From contig CM059972.1 of the NCBI GenBank assembly GCA_030490835.1, forward strand, positions 16,841,764-16,905,763: DNA of 64,000 nt, given 5' to 3'. The notes below the pieces were generated by a model, which was given only the letters and a program-made list of their open reading frames with translations, was not told the origin of the DNA and searched no databases. Source of the stretch: Annona cherimola. Taxonomy: Eukaryota; Streptophyta; Magnoliopsida; Magnoliales; Annonaceae. Positions 47,601-57,454 of this stretch are shown one piece after another. Both the position numbers and the translations under genes were made by a program. Position 1 is the stretch's first letter. Each line of letters begins with the position of its first letter.

Positions 47601-49400
47601 TTTTAAAAAATTAAGTAACACATTTTAGAATTCTATTAAATTTTAATTTAATTATTTTGTTATCGTATTATCTTAATTTATATTTTTATTTATTAAACAG
47701 ATACAAAATAAACATTCTATGCTATAATTTTTTGAAATAAATACATATAATAAATCTATCAATTTAGAAGAATAGGTTAATGTGCATTTTTTCTATAAAT
47801 ATAGTCGATGACCTAAATTTTAAGTTTGAAAACCATTAATGCGGTTTCAAAAAGTAAATAAATAACCGTTGTCACCTTATTTGTGTCTCCTATGATTTAC
47901 AATAATTTGTCATCTCGTACCATTAAACTTAGAATAAAATGACACAAATTTTAAATGATTTACTTTGGTTTACTAGAAAAATTGTAAATTTTGAGACCAC
48001 CCGTTATTTACTTTTTCATTCATTTACGGTTTACTTTTATTTAAAACGATTTACTTTGATTTATTTACTTTTTTGTGTAAATCATATAAAATTTACAACG
48101 GCATAAAAGTTAATAAATGAAATAAATTAAAAAATAAATTAATCATATAATCTATATTTAATGTATTACCTAGCAAATAATACCAAAATTTAAAAAATAT
48201 TAAATAACTCATTTCAAAAGCCTATTAAATTTTCATTAAATTATTTTCTTATCGTATTTTCTAGTTGCGATCTTAATAAATATTTTTTATTTACATTTTG
48301 ATTTATTAAATAAATTTAATGTACAAAATAAACACTATGCTTTATAACTTTTTATAATAAATACACATATACACCTATCAAATTGAGAGAATAAGCTTAT
48401 ATGCACTTTTTTTTATAAGTATAGTCAATGGTTGAAATTTTAAATATTTTAACATCATTAATGAGGTACATTTCGCGCTTATTTTTCTCAGCCTGTGCTG
48501 TAGACCAAAAAATAATTTTAATTCAAAAAATCTCATAATATGTAAACAAAAGTTAACAAGCGCATTAATTTCATAGAATTAAGCGGTACACACCCTTTTT
48601 TAAGATATTTAAATAATAAGTTTTGGAAACATATTAAAATTCCATTAAATTACTTTGTTAATCACATTATCTAGTTATGATTTTAATCTATAATTCTAAT
48701 TTATATTTTTATTCATTAAATAAATACAAAATATACATCATATAGTATAATATTTAGAATAAATATATATAATAAACTCATCGATTTAAGAGAATGAGTT
48801 GATGTGCACCTTTTTTAAAAATATAGTCAGTAGCAAAAATTTTAAGTATTGAATATCGTTAATAAGGTGCATTTTGAGATTATTTTTCTCAGCCTGCGCT
48901 GTAGACCGAAAAAATAACTTGAATTTTTAAATTATGATAATATCTAAACAAAAGTTAATTAATAATTAATGTTAATTACCTGTCCCATCCTGATTTCAAA
49001 ATTATTGAGCACTATAAATTGTATCTAATAATTGCATATAAAGTTATGAAAATATTAAACGATAAATTTCTGCAGCTTATTAAATTTTCATTAAATTCTT
49101 TTATTGAACATTTCATCTACTTGATATCTTTAATGAATAAAAATTTACATTTTTACTGATTATTTACACTATAATTAGATTAATGAATGGGTACCGAATA
49201 AGTTATTTACACTATAATCATATTAAAATACTACGATTTATTTTTTATAATAATAAAGCTTATTTTTAAATAATTCAATATTATTTGTCACAAAACAATT
49301 CAATAATTCATTTTAAATTTCACAAAAAATGTAATAAAATTGAAAATAGATTTAATAAAACAAATGCAATGAATTTATTAATTGAGAGGAGTTAACCTCT
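47600..49400 (+). repeat. Diverged tandem repeats (about 415-590 bp), four units
   Basis: The landmark CTATTAAATTTT(A/C)ATT(A/T)AATTA recurs near 47630, 48219, 48632 and 49076. Units 1-3 share ATACAAAATA, (A/C)ATATAATAAA, a TATAGTC(A/G) motif and, in units 2 and 3, TTTTTCTCAGCCTG(T/C)GCTG. Spacing is 589, 413 and 444 bp; unit 1 has an extra A/T-rich insert at about 47850-48120. No coding is seen. Confidence 0.65.
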
Positions 49401-50470
49401 GCGTGAGGCAACCATTGATTGTCGTCCCATTATCCCCTCCTATTATTTTTAGTTTTTAAGAACTGAATTATTAAACTTATGTTTATTTTGCACAAATTTT
49501 ATTCGACACCACGTGTCATTAACTCCAAAATAACTAAAATCAAGAAAACATTTATGTATTAATATTTTATCAATAAAATTATAAAATACAAAATTAAAAT
49601 TAAAATTTTAAATAAACTAAAATTTTTAATAATCATTAAATTTCCAAAATAATTATTTGTGTAATTTATAATTAATGTATTGTAGAGCACGAAAAAAGTG
49701 AAAATTTCTAATAATTTTGCTTTTGATCATGCGCATGATCATAAAAAAAAAGAGAGAAAATAGTATATTTTCAATATTCTATTTTAAAATTTTGATGCAC
49801 ATCATGTCACGATAATCAATTCAATTTTATATATCCAAATATAAAGATGAGAACTTTCAACCTCTTGAGAAATTTTAAATTTGCTGTACTAATAGAAAAT
49901 AGAACAACATATTTTAATTTTTATATTTGGTTTTAACATTGATAAGATAAAATTAGATTGATCTTGTTAACCCTTTTCCATTGAACACACCAACATCAAG
50001 TACCTAGTCATCTAATATGTTGATATAATAATAAAAAAAGCGATGCCCGTTTTATTTAAAAATGAAAATATCATATCTATAAATGCCTAAAAATTTTATT
50101 TATATGAATATATTTAGGTTGGAACCCACAAATGTATAAAATATTTGAAAAAAACATAAAACGCAATCGCCCAATTAATTATATAAGTAAATTTATTTTA
50201 TAAAAGAGATAGGATCGAAATTATTAAGAACCAAATAAATTACATGCACAAATTTTTATTTAGCACCTAATAAAATTTACTCAAAGATAATCTTAATCTA
50301 GAAGGAAATACTCATGTAAAAACATTATTTAATAGGCAATTTTGCAAATTTTTGGATAATTCAAAAATAAACTCTTACACGTTTGCAATTTTGCAAATCA
50401 AATTAAACTAAACTCTACAGACATAATACATCACAGTTTATTTTATTTTTTTTATAAACTGTCACGCACA
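49400..50470. other. AT-rich interior of the Mutator-like complex
   Basis: No open frame, terminal repeat or captured exon was recognised here. Confidence 0.5.
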
Positions 50471-50535
50471 AATTGGCAACAATTCTTAAGAAAATTGGTT
50501 GCCATTTAGAAGATTGGCAAGCAGCATACACAAAT

Positions 50536-50674
50536 TTAGGCCTTGTCCAGAAGACCAGCCTCCTGAAAGCACTTAACGGTGTCAGCAAGGGTCTCTTCCA
50601 GCGGCTTGTATTTCCAGCCCAAGCTCTTCAATTTTTTGGAAGTCAAAACTATAACATCGTCTGTCTCTGTAAAG
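50536..50674 (-). pseudogene. Captured last exon of a cinnamoyl-CoA-reductase-like gene
   Basis: On the minus strand the sequence ATTTTTCTCGATGACAG looks like an acceptor tract. It is followed by one base and 46 codons: FTETDDVIVLTSKKLKSLG, then WKYKPLEETLADTVKCFQEA, then GLLDKA and TAA. This is the C-terminal helix region of plant CCR/DFR-type short-chain reductases (typical KKLKxLGWKYxPLEETLxD pattern). The frame is open and the splice acceptor kept, so capture was recent or the piece is conserved. No upstream exon with the NADP-binding domain is present, so it cannot encode an enzyme alone. Confidence 0.72.
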
Positions 50675-50791
50675 CTGTCATCGAGAAAAATCAGTAGCCA
50701 ATATAATGCGGATCAGCACGCCTATCAACACAGTCTGAACAAAAAAAAATCCATGAATGGGATCCTCCTTTTTAGAGATGGGCACAATTTT

Positions 50792-51190
50792 CGACTTCAA
50801 TCCTATGCTCCCGGGTGCTGCATGCTCCCGGCCATATACACCTATCTTTTTTATTTTTTAAAAAAAAATTCATAAAATTGTTAGCCCAAGTATATTTAAT
50901 CTATGTGTAAATTTTTACCATTTTTGGAGTATTTTATTTTTTATTTTTTTATTTTTAAAAATCAGTGGCATTTTAGGTAATTTTAAATTACTAAAATGTC
51001 ACTGATTTTTCAAAAATCAAAAATAAATATCTAAAAATCTTCAAAAATGGTAAAAATTGATACATACGTTAAATACACTTGGGCTAAGAAATTTATGAAA
51101 AAAAATTCAAAAAAAAAAAAAAAAAAAATAGGCGTATGCGCCCAGGAGCATGCAGCACTGCATGCTCCCAGGAGCATAGGATCAGTTTCC
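50792..51190. mobile_element. Palindromic Mutator-like MITE (399 bp) with perfect 9-bp target duplication
   Basis: CACAATTTT flanks it exactly (50783-50791, 51191-51199). Ends are CGACTTCAATCCTATGCTCC and, reversed, GGAAACTGATCCTATGCTCC. The core is that of the 13650 and 14100 copies (AGCCCAAGTATATTTAATCT, TTTTTACCATTTTTGGAG, AATCAGTGGCATTTTA). It is nested inside the Mutator-like complex and therefore younger than it. Confidence 0.88.
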
Positions 51191-51199
51191 CACAATTTT

Positions 51200-52664
51200 T
51201 TCCACTTTCGCACACCAAAAACCAGATGAAGAAAAAGTATTGTTCTAAGACTTCTCCTCAACATATGCCACCATTGCTTTTGTATGGATTCAAAATTTTA
51301 TAAAGCAATAATATACGCATGACAACTGCCCAAGCTCCAGGTCCTTGAATGGATTACAGACTGTTATCTGCATAACCACTCCACATCATGAATCTTCCAA
51401 GAAAAGGGCAAATCGACTTTTAAATACCAGCATATATGGAATAAAGGCATGGGCTAAGAGGGAAGTGCCATGTTTTACACTTCAACCGACCATGATCCTG
51501 CTGATTCATATACTGCAACATAAAGCCAACAAAAAGTCATAACATAATTGCAAAAGTGAACTCTTACTTCCTTCCTAAAATATCTAAATATAGCATTTGT
51601 AAACCATAAAACAGAACATTGAGACTTCCCTCCATTCTTATAAGCTTAACTTTATAGATTCAGTTGCCTAGCTGTGAATTTCCATTGATGAGCCGGGAGG
51701 CACACAATAATGTCTAGTCTTGACAGAAATGAAGAAGATCGTGTCATGCACTAATTCGTAGCCTAATATTAATAACAATTGCAGCAGCAACACTGGACAA
51801 AATTTGCTATGCCATCATGCTTCCTCAACATGCACTCGTCCAGAAGGCAATGCTGCCTGCACTATGACCATGCAAAGATAGGATCATACAAATAACAAAA
51901 TACTAGCAAACCCATCAATCCATCCACCCACAAAATAGCCCCTTGGTTAATTAGCCAAAAACACATCTGAGGGGAAACCGTGTCTCAATGCTCTCTTCTA
52001 ATCACACCAGAAATCAGAAGACCACACCATCAAAGCAAGGAAAAGCACTAAAACAAACAGTTATCAGAAACTATCACCCAACTAGTTCAGCCTTCCATAA
52101 AAACCATGGGATTTTTCGAATATGCCAACATGGTTTAACCGATGCTGTACCTATGTTCATTAATTTGTAGCAACAGTAAATATACTGACAAAATTTGACA
52201 TAAATTGCAACTATGTTTTATTCAATTCCTTTGAAAGATACCTTAGATGAGAGAAAACGCCCCCTTATTCTGTCTTCCCCCCTAAACCAAATCCCAGCAG
52301 TCCTGATCAAATCCAAATTTGGTTTCTACCGTCACACCATGGGTATAACCATGGCCGCAATCAAAACTACTGGGTGCATGATCATTCACCTTGGCATTTA
52401 CGGTAATAAATCAAATTAGTATCCGAATTTTTAACCGACCCACTGAGTACCAACACCAAATTCAGTAATGATTTCAGATCTTGCCCATTTTACAACATCC
52501 ACATGCTGACGTACATTTATTTGAGTCGGTTGAACAGGTCTGCCACCACACAACAGATATTTGCAAAATTCTTAAAACCCTACTGACGGAACCCATCACA
52601 GGTCCACTTTGCCAGTGACAGAACGACACACCATAAAGATTTGAGTAATGAAAAGGGAGCACCC
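51200..52664. other. Interior of the complex between captured pieces
   Basis: Moderate-GC sequence with short frames only. It may include introns or untranslated parts captured with the flanking exon fragments. Nothing is recognised by sequence. Confidence 0.35.
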
Positions 52665-52769
52665 CTGGATCTCGCGGAGGACCTCAACGCGTTTCCTAAC
52701 GTTCGGAGAGAGAGTCTCCACCACATGCTGCACATTCTCCGGATTCTCAGCTAGATTCCGCAACTTGTT
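52665..52769 (-). pseudogene. Captured NAP1-type (nucleosome assembly protein) exon
   Basis: On the minus strand, after the acceptor CCCCCTTGCAG, 35 codons read NKLRNLAENPENVQHVVETL then SPNVRKRVEVLREIQ. This matches the conserved N-terminal exon of plant NAP1 histone chaperones (the KLxxL...LSPxVRKRVEVLREIQ pattern preceding the dimerisation helix). The exon length (105 nt, phase 0) fits an intact exon. The usual GT donor is absent (GGGTGC follows), so splicing would be impaired. Upstream on the same strand is a GC-rich GAGATC-repeat region that may be captured leader. Confidence 0.75.
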
Positions 52770-53029
52770 CTGCAAGGGGGACGAACAAAGGAATCCGGAT
52801 AAATGAATTGCAAAACAGGAAAACCAAGAACGAGTCAAAAATAACAGCTTGTTCATCAGGAAAAATTTAATAAGGCTGAACTTAGAATAATCGAGCAGCA
52901 TCACAAGCCGGTTCTCATCATCACAATCACAATGACAATTTAAATCAAGACCGTTTAAATGGGGAATGAAAAAAATCAAAAAAATGTAACATTTTCTAAG
53001 CTCACCTTCGTTCACGTCAAGATTCGTTA

Positions 53030-53400
53030 AGGTTGTGTAGTGACGGCGACGGCAGGGACGGTTAGCGCCTCCTCCTTTCGGCAAGTCCGCTTCTGCATTC
53101 TCCCTTTGCGATCTCCCGCTGTAATCTCTCTTCCTCTGTGTCGGCAACTGGTGGTGACGGCGACGGTGGAAGCGTTGGCAACAGCGGCTTTGGTCGGCCC
53201 CTTCTCTTTCCAGCAATTCCTCTTCTCGATCTCCCCCTGCGATCTCCCTCTGCGATCTCTCCGTCGGCAACAGCTGCTTTGGTCAGCGCCTCCTCTTTCC
53301 AGCAATTCCTCTTCTCGATCTCCCCCTGCGATCTCCCTCTGAGATCTCTCCGTCCTCTCTCCTGTTAACGAAGGTCATCTCTCTCTGTCTCTGTATCCCT
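53030..53400. repeat. GC-rich block with an 87-bp tandem duplication
   Basis: AGCAATTCCTCTTCTCGATC plus CCCCCTGCGATCTCCCTCTG occurs twice, about 87 bp apart (53211 and 53298), with GGCAACAGC(G/T)GCTTTGGTC beside it. Several overlapping frames are open on both strands because of the repeat; none resembles a known protein. It possibly belongs to the captured NAP1 5' region. Confidence 0.6.
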
Positions 53401-53680
53401 TCGGCAAGACCCCATAACACGCAAGTCCTACACTCAATGCTTATTTTCGTCTTCCAATTTTACCCCAACAAATCTCAACCGCCCATCTTAAATTGACGGC
53501 AAATGTGGCGTTTGCATTTTCACCAAACGTAAAAACATTTGCAAGGAAACCGGACTCTTTTTACAACCATTAGCTAGATCTCAAATCTTTTACTTATGTA
53601 AGATAGTTGATGGTACTTAGCAAATATCCTTCAAATTAATTAATTCCAAAGAAGAATCTCAGAAGTTCTGTATACATCCT

Positions 53681-53706
53681 CATCATCATCATCATCATCA
53701 TCATCA
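53681..53706. repeat. (CAT)n simple repeat, LINE tail
   Basis: Eight CAT units and a partial one; on the minus strand this is the GAT-repeat 3' tail of the RTE element. Confidence 0.85.
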
Positions 53707-54340
53707 GCCATTTCCCACCTATGTGGGATCGGCTGCATGGATTCTGTTACGCCATTCTTGGCGATTTAAGACTAAATTTTCAGTAATATGTAATATTTTT
53801 AAATCTTATTTAATTACTTCCATCCATGTTTTTTTGAGTCTTCCTCTCATTCTTCTACCACCTTCTACTTGGATAAACTCTGTTTTCCTAACCGGTGCTA
53901 CTTCAGACCTCCTTTTAACATGACCAAACCATCTTAATCTATTTTCTCTCATTTTATCATAAATTGGTCTCACTTTTAAGTTTTCTCGAATTATTTCATT
54001 CCTAATTTTATCTTTTCTTGTTTTACCACTTATCCACCTTAACATTCTCATTTCCGCTACGCTCATTTTTGTATATATTGCTCTTTAACTGCCCAACATT
54101 CTGCTCCATAAAGCATAGCAGGTCTAATCGCAGTCTTATAAAATTTTCCTTTTAATTTGACTGGAACTCGACGGTCACATAAAATTCCTGACGCACTTAT
54201 CCATTTCTTCCATCCTGCTTGAATTCTATGTATTATATCTTTCTCAATTTCCACGTTCTCTTAAACTATTGATCCTAAGTACCGAAAGTGATTAGCTTTT
54301 GTTACTGTTTGATCTAAAATCTTAATTGGTTCTCACATCC
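53681..54340 (-). mobile_element. 3' end of an RTE-type LINE, 5'-truncated
   Basis: Minus-strand frames 54254-54063 and 54066-53806 encode the C-terminus of plant RTE reverse transcriptase: [20 protein letters not shown], then [20 protein letters not shown] and [15 protein letters not shown] one-base loss joins them in different frames. The 3' end is a (GAT)n tail (53681-53706 on the + strand as CATCAT). It sits in intron 3 of unit F, opposite to the gene, and is non-functional. Confidence 0.88.
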
Positions 54341-54974
54341 TCACATCTAATTATTATTGCCGGCTTAAATTTTAAATAAAGATGATTTCTAGTGCTATAG
54401 TTGAATTCATGGGATAAAATATATAGTAATTAACTTATATTCAATCATAATATTATAACGATTAAACTTAAGAATGTGCAGCGCCAAATAATTCTTCAAC
54501 TTGAAAAAAAAAAAAAAATCAAAACATAATTGAAAGTTCCTCCCAGCTCAGCCCTCAAAGTTTGTAGTCTCTATTGATGAATAAAAGTTCAAGGTGAGTG
54601 TGAGAACATGCATGCTCAATTCCTTTCATACTTTTCATGCAATGAATCCAAGGCTTTCAAACTATTTTCATTTTAGAAAACTCAATATTAAAGTGGCCGA
54701 CCATGATAAAGATGAGTTCGAATAACGTTTTGAAAGCTTAACATTTGATTTGCATGCATCATCATGTAACACAGATTTGCCTAAGGTGGTTGCTTGAGCA
54801 AGGGGTGACAAGTGCGGTGAGAACCGTCAGATATTGGATTGGGAACTGACAGAAGAAGAACTTCAACAAATCAGGCAGATTCCTCAGAACAGGGGATTCC
54901 CTAGTGATGTGTTTGTTCCACCAACTGGATCATTCAAGTCTGTAGAGGAGCTTTGGGACGAAGAAGAGGTATAA

Positions 54975-57454
54975 TATTGCCCACTACAACTGCATTTGCT
55001 GTTTCTATGCTGCTTGTGTGGGACAGAGAGCCTGCTAAATTACATATATAGTAGAGATACATGCCTAGATTAGTGGTTGAACTGGTCAAGCTCCTGGTTT
55101 GCTCAGACTAATTCAACTGCCCGCTCCGCTTGCCCTCAGATATTTAGTTTTAGGTTTTCGAACAACCGCATCATGCACTCTTTCCTGAGGTAAAAAATTA
55201 ACTCAAAAATACTTGAACTTCAAATATCAAGCCGAAATGATTAGTATTGATGGTCCTTACAATTCCAAAAAGTTAAGCGTTGCTGTTCACCGACATATCA
55301 CCAATGCACATGTACGATTGGGATAAAAATTCGAAAAATATTGAAAATAATTCTAAATATATTTCGTGGAATGGATCTTATATAGCTATCAAGAAGTAAA
55401 AAGAACAAAGTTTGAAAAATATTGAAAATTAAGGTAGTTTTGTAATTAAATGTCACATCATATAAAAGAGGTATAGAAAATGAGGAGAATTTTTTTTTCT
55501 TTTCTTCAATGCCTAAGGATCTATTTAGCAATCGATTTAAAAAATAGGAAAATATTATGGAGAAAACCTTTAGAAAAGTATAGTTGTACGACAAAAGTAA
55601 TGATTAGCAGTAAAAAAAATAAAAAATAAAAAATAAAATAGACAGAGCAACTATACAAAAATGGTAACAACATTATTAAAATAAAGAGATAATAATAAAA
55701 GACATAGTTATCTAATGGATAGGATATCAAATTACAACAAAAATGTGTTAGAAGAGGAGATATGCGAATGATAATGGTGATGACCAAAAGCAAAATAATA
55801 ATAATAATAATAATAAAGTTAAAATAAATAAGATAATTATACATAATGATGTCAAAAATAATAATAAGAAAAATAGTTAAAGTAGTTAAACGTCACATCA
55901 TATAAAAGAGGTATAGAAAATGAGGAAAAAAATTATCTTTCTTCAATGCCAAACAATACCAAGGATCTAGTTGGTAATCATTAAAAGGTCGGAAATTGGA
56001 GAATTTTTTTTAAAAAAGTGATGTAATATGATAAGAGATAATGATAAGGAGTAAAAAAAATAAAAATGAAATAGATGGGTAGCTGTAAAAAAATAATAAT
56101 AACAAAAATGATTGGAATAAAAAGATAATATTAAAAAAAGTTATTAAATAGATAAGATGTCAAATCACGTCAAAAATGTGTTAGAAAGGGTGAAAAAGTT
56201 TTTTTTGTCCTTTTATCAAATGTCAAATCGAATTTTTCTCCTTTTTTTTTTTGTCAAATAGAACTTAAGTGGGCGCATTTGAGTACTTGGTCAAAATGTA
56301 GTGTGTATATTTGCCAATAACCCAAATTTTGAATACCAATATCTTAGACAATCAAACATAGATCTTTCACGTCGTTTCATGAGCTGGTTCTTTCGTGGAT
56401 GCCCTATGACTACAAAACTTCTCCAGCCAAAAATGGTACAACCCCAAGATAGCCAGACCAGTGACAAGAAATCTTTGCCAGTAAATGTAACACATGGGGT
56501 GTAGGACACTGAATCAAGATGGCCTAAGCTAATATGTAACCGTACAAAATACATCCATACAAAGAAATGCCAAATGAGATGAATATTACAAACAATAAAG
56601 TGAACAAAACAACAAAGACATCAAAGTCAGTCAACTTTTTTGTCATAATTTTTCCATTAGATTGTTATCCAGAAACTGTGGCAACCACCTTAAAATGTGT
56701 GATCATTATTCAAGGCATAAGTGGCATATCAATAATCCCCATCCAATCTTTTTGCCTAAAAGAAACTTTCCGAAGTATCATCCAACCCATAATACAACAT
56801 AAGGAATTAACGTACCATACCAAGGTCATTGAAAGTCTGCACTGGAGATGATAGTGCTCTTGCAATTCATCAATACTCGAACGACAACTCCTGAGCGACT
56901 CGAAGTGAAAGTGTTTCTTGCTGAAGCTCAATTTGCAAGAGACTCCAACACTGCCATTTCTTTGGAGTTTTATCCTCAACAATAAGGATTAATACTAGAA
57001 AAAAAACTGCATAGCACAAGAGCGAACCACCTTGCAACAAGCATCCCTAAGGCCTAAAGGCTCGCATGAAGTTTTAGCTTTTCACAGACATCAACATCGC
57101 ACCATAACAGTCAGTTAAAACAATCCTTGTCAACTTGGTCTTTGGTCTCTCTGCTCTAAGGACTTCCATCTCTACTTTGTCTTGGTCTTTCATCTCACAA
57201 ATTTTCCCTGACAATCAATCCTTCAGGAGAAATGTGTGGAGTTGAAATTGACCGTGAGTTGAGAATACCATTCACTAAATGCGAGAATGACATGAGAATC
57301 CTCAGAGTCCTTCACAAATTGCCATAGGAACAGTAACATGTTTGCATGCATAGCAGAAATCCATGTCACGGCTATCAGTAAAGGCAAACAATCACCAACA
57401 TCAAGCCAAGATCTCTCACTTTAAGAATTTCACACTAGAAGCACTCATATTCAA
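54975..57454. other. Intergenic region between the AKR array and the right-hand gene
   Basis: 55441-55545 and 55883-55990 are direct repeats (CACATCATATAAAAGAGGTA and GAAAATGAGGA(G/A)AA in both), about 440 bp apart, within a low-complexity A-rich zone with an (AAT)n run near 55796-55816. 56290-57454 may contain the 3' untranslated region of the gene at 57455-63499; no second gene is recognised. Confidence 0.5.

Larger units (their letters stand above)
44441..53557. mobile_element. Mutator-like (Pack-MULE) complex, 9.1 kb, in intron 3 of unit F
   Basis: The ends are inverted for about 125 bp: the left GAGTCCGGTTTCGCTGCAAA and the right, reversed, GAGTCCGGTTTCCTTGCAAA, with later shared words GCCACAT(C/T)TGCCGTC and GGTTGAGATT. 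TTTTTACAA flanks it exactly (44432-44440, 53558-53566), a Mutator-type 9-bp duplication. The same 9-mer stands at 46825-46833 between two outward-facing, related termini, so the complex may be two elements (44441-46824 and 46834-53557). No transposase frame is seen. It carries exon fragments of two host genes, a palindromic MITE and tandem repeats. Confidence 0.88.
36050..54974 (+). pseudogene. Aldo-keto reductase unit F, shattered by nested transposons
   Basis: Exon 2 (36050-36277 plus 43811-43834) is split by a copia element. Its two parts rejoin in frame across the AAGAC duplication and keep LIHWP and TSNFSSKK. Exon 3 (from 43910) starts [14 protein letters not shown], then has one extra G near 44018 that shifts the frame, and its 3' border is triplicated. 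Exon 4 (54775-54974) lacks about 28 bp covering the coenzyme-binding KSFNKER stretch, then reads LTEEELQQIRQIPQ to a TAA. Intron 3 is 10.6 kb, filled by a Mutator-like complex and a LINE fragment. There is no exon 1. The unit is closest to E in exons and flanks. It is certainly non-functional as an enzyme. Confidence 0.9.

Noticed and set aside
50536..50674. A CCR-like reductase gene working with the aldo-keto reductases as a biosynthetic cluster
   Set aside because: Only the final exon is present, inside a Mutator-like element with other captured fragments, so it is cargo and not a neighbouring enzyme gene.
53027..53368. Several overlapping frames on both strands near the right end of the Mutator-like complex
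   Set aside because: An 87-bp tandem duplication keeps many frames open at once; no known protein pattern.
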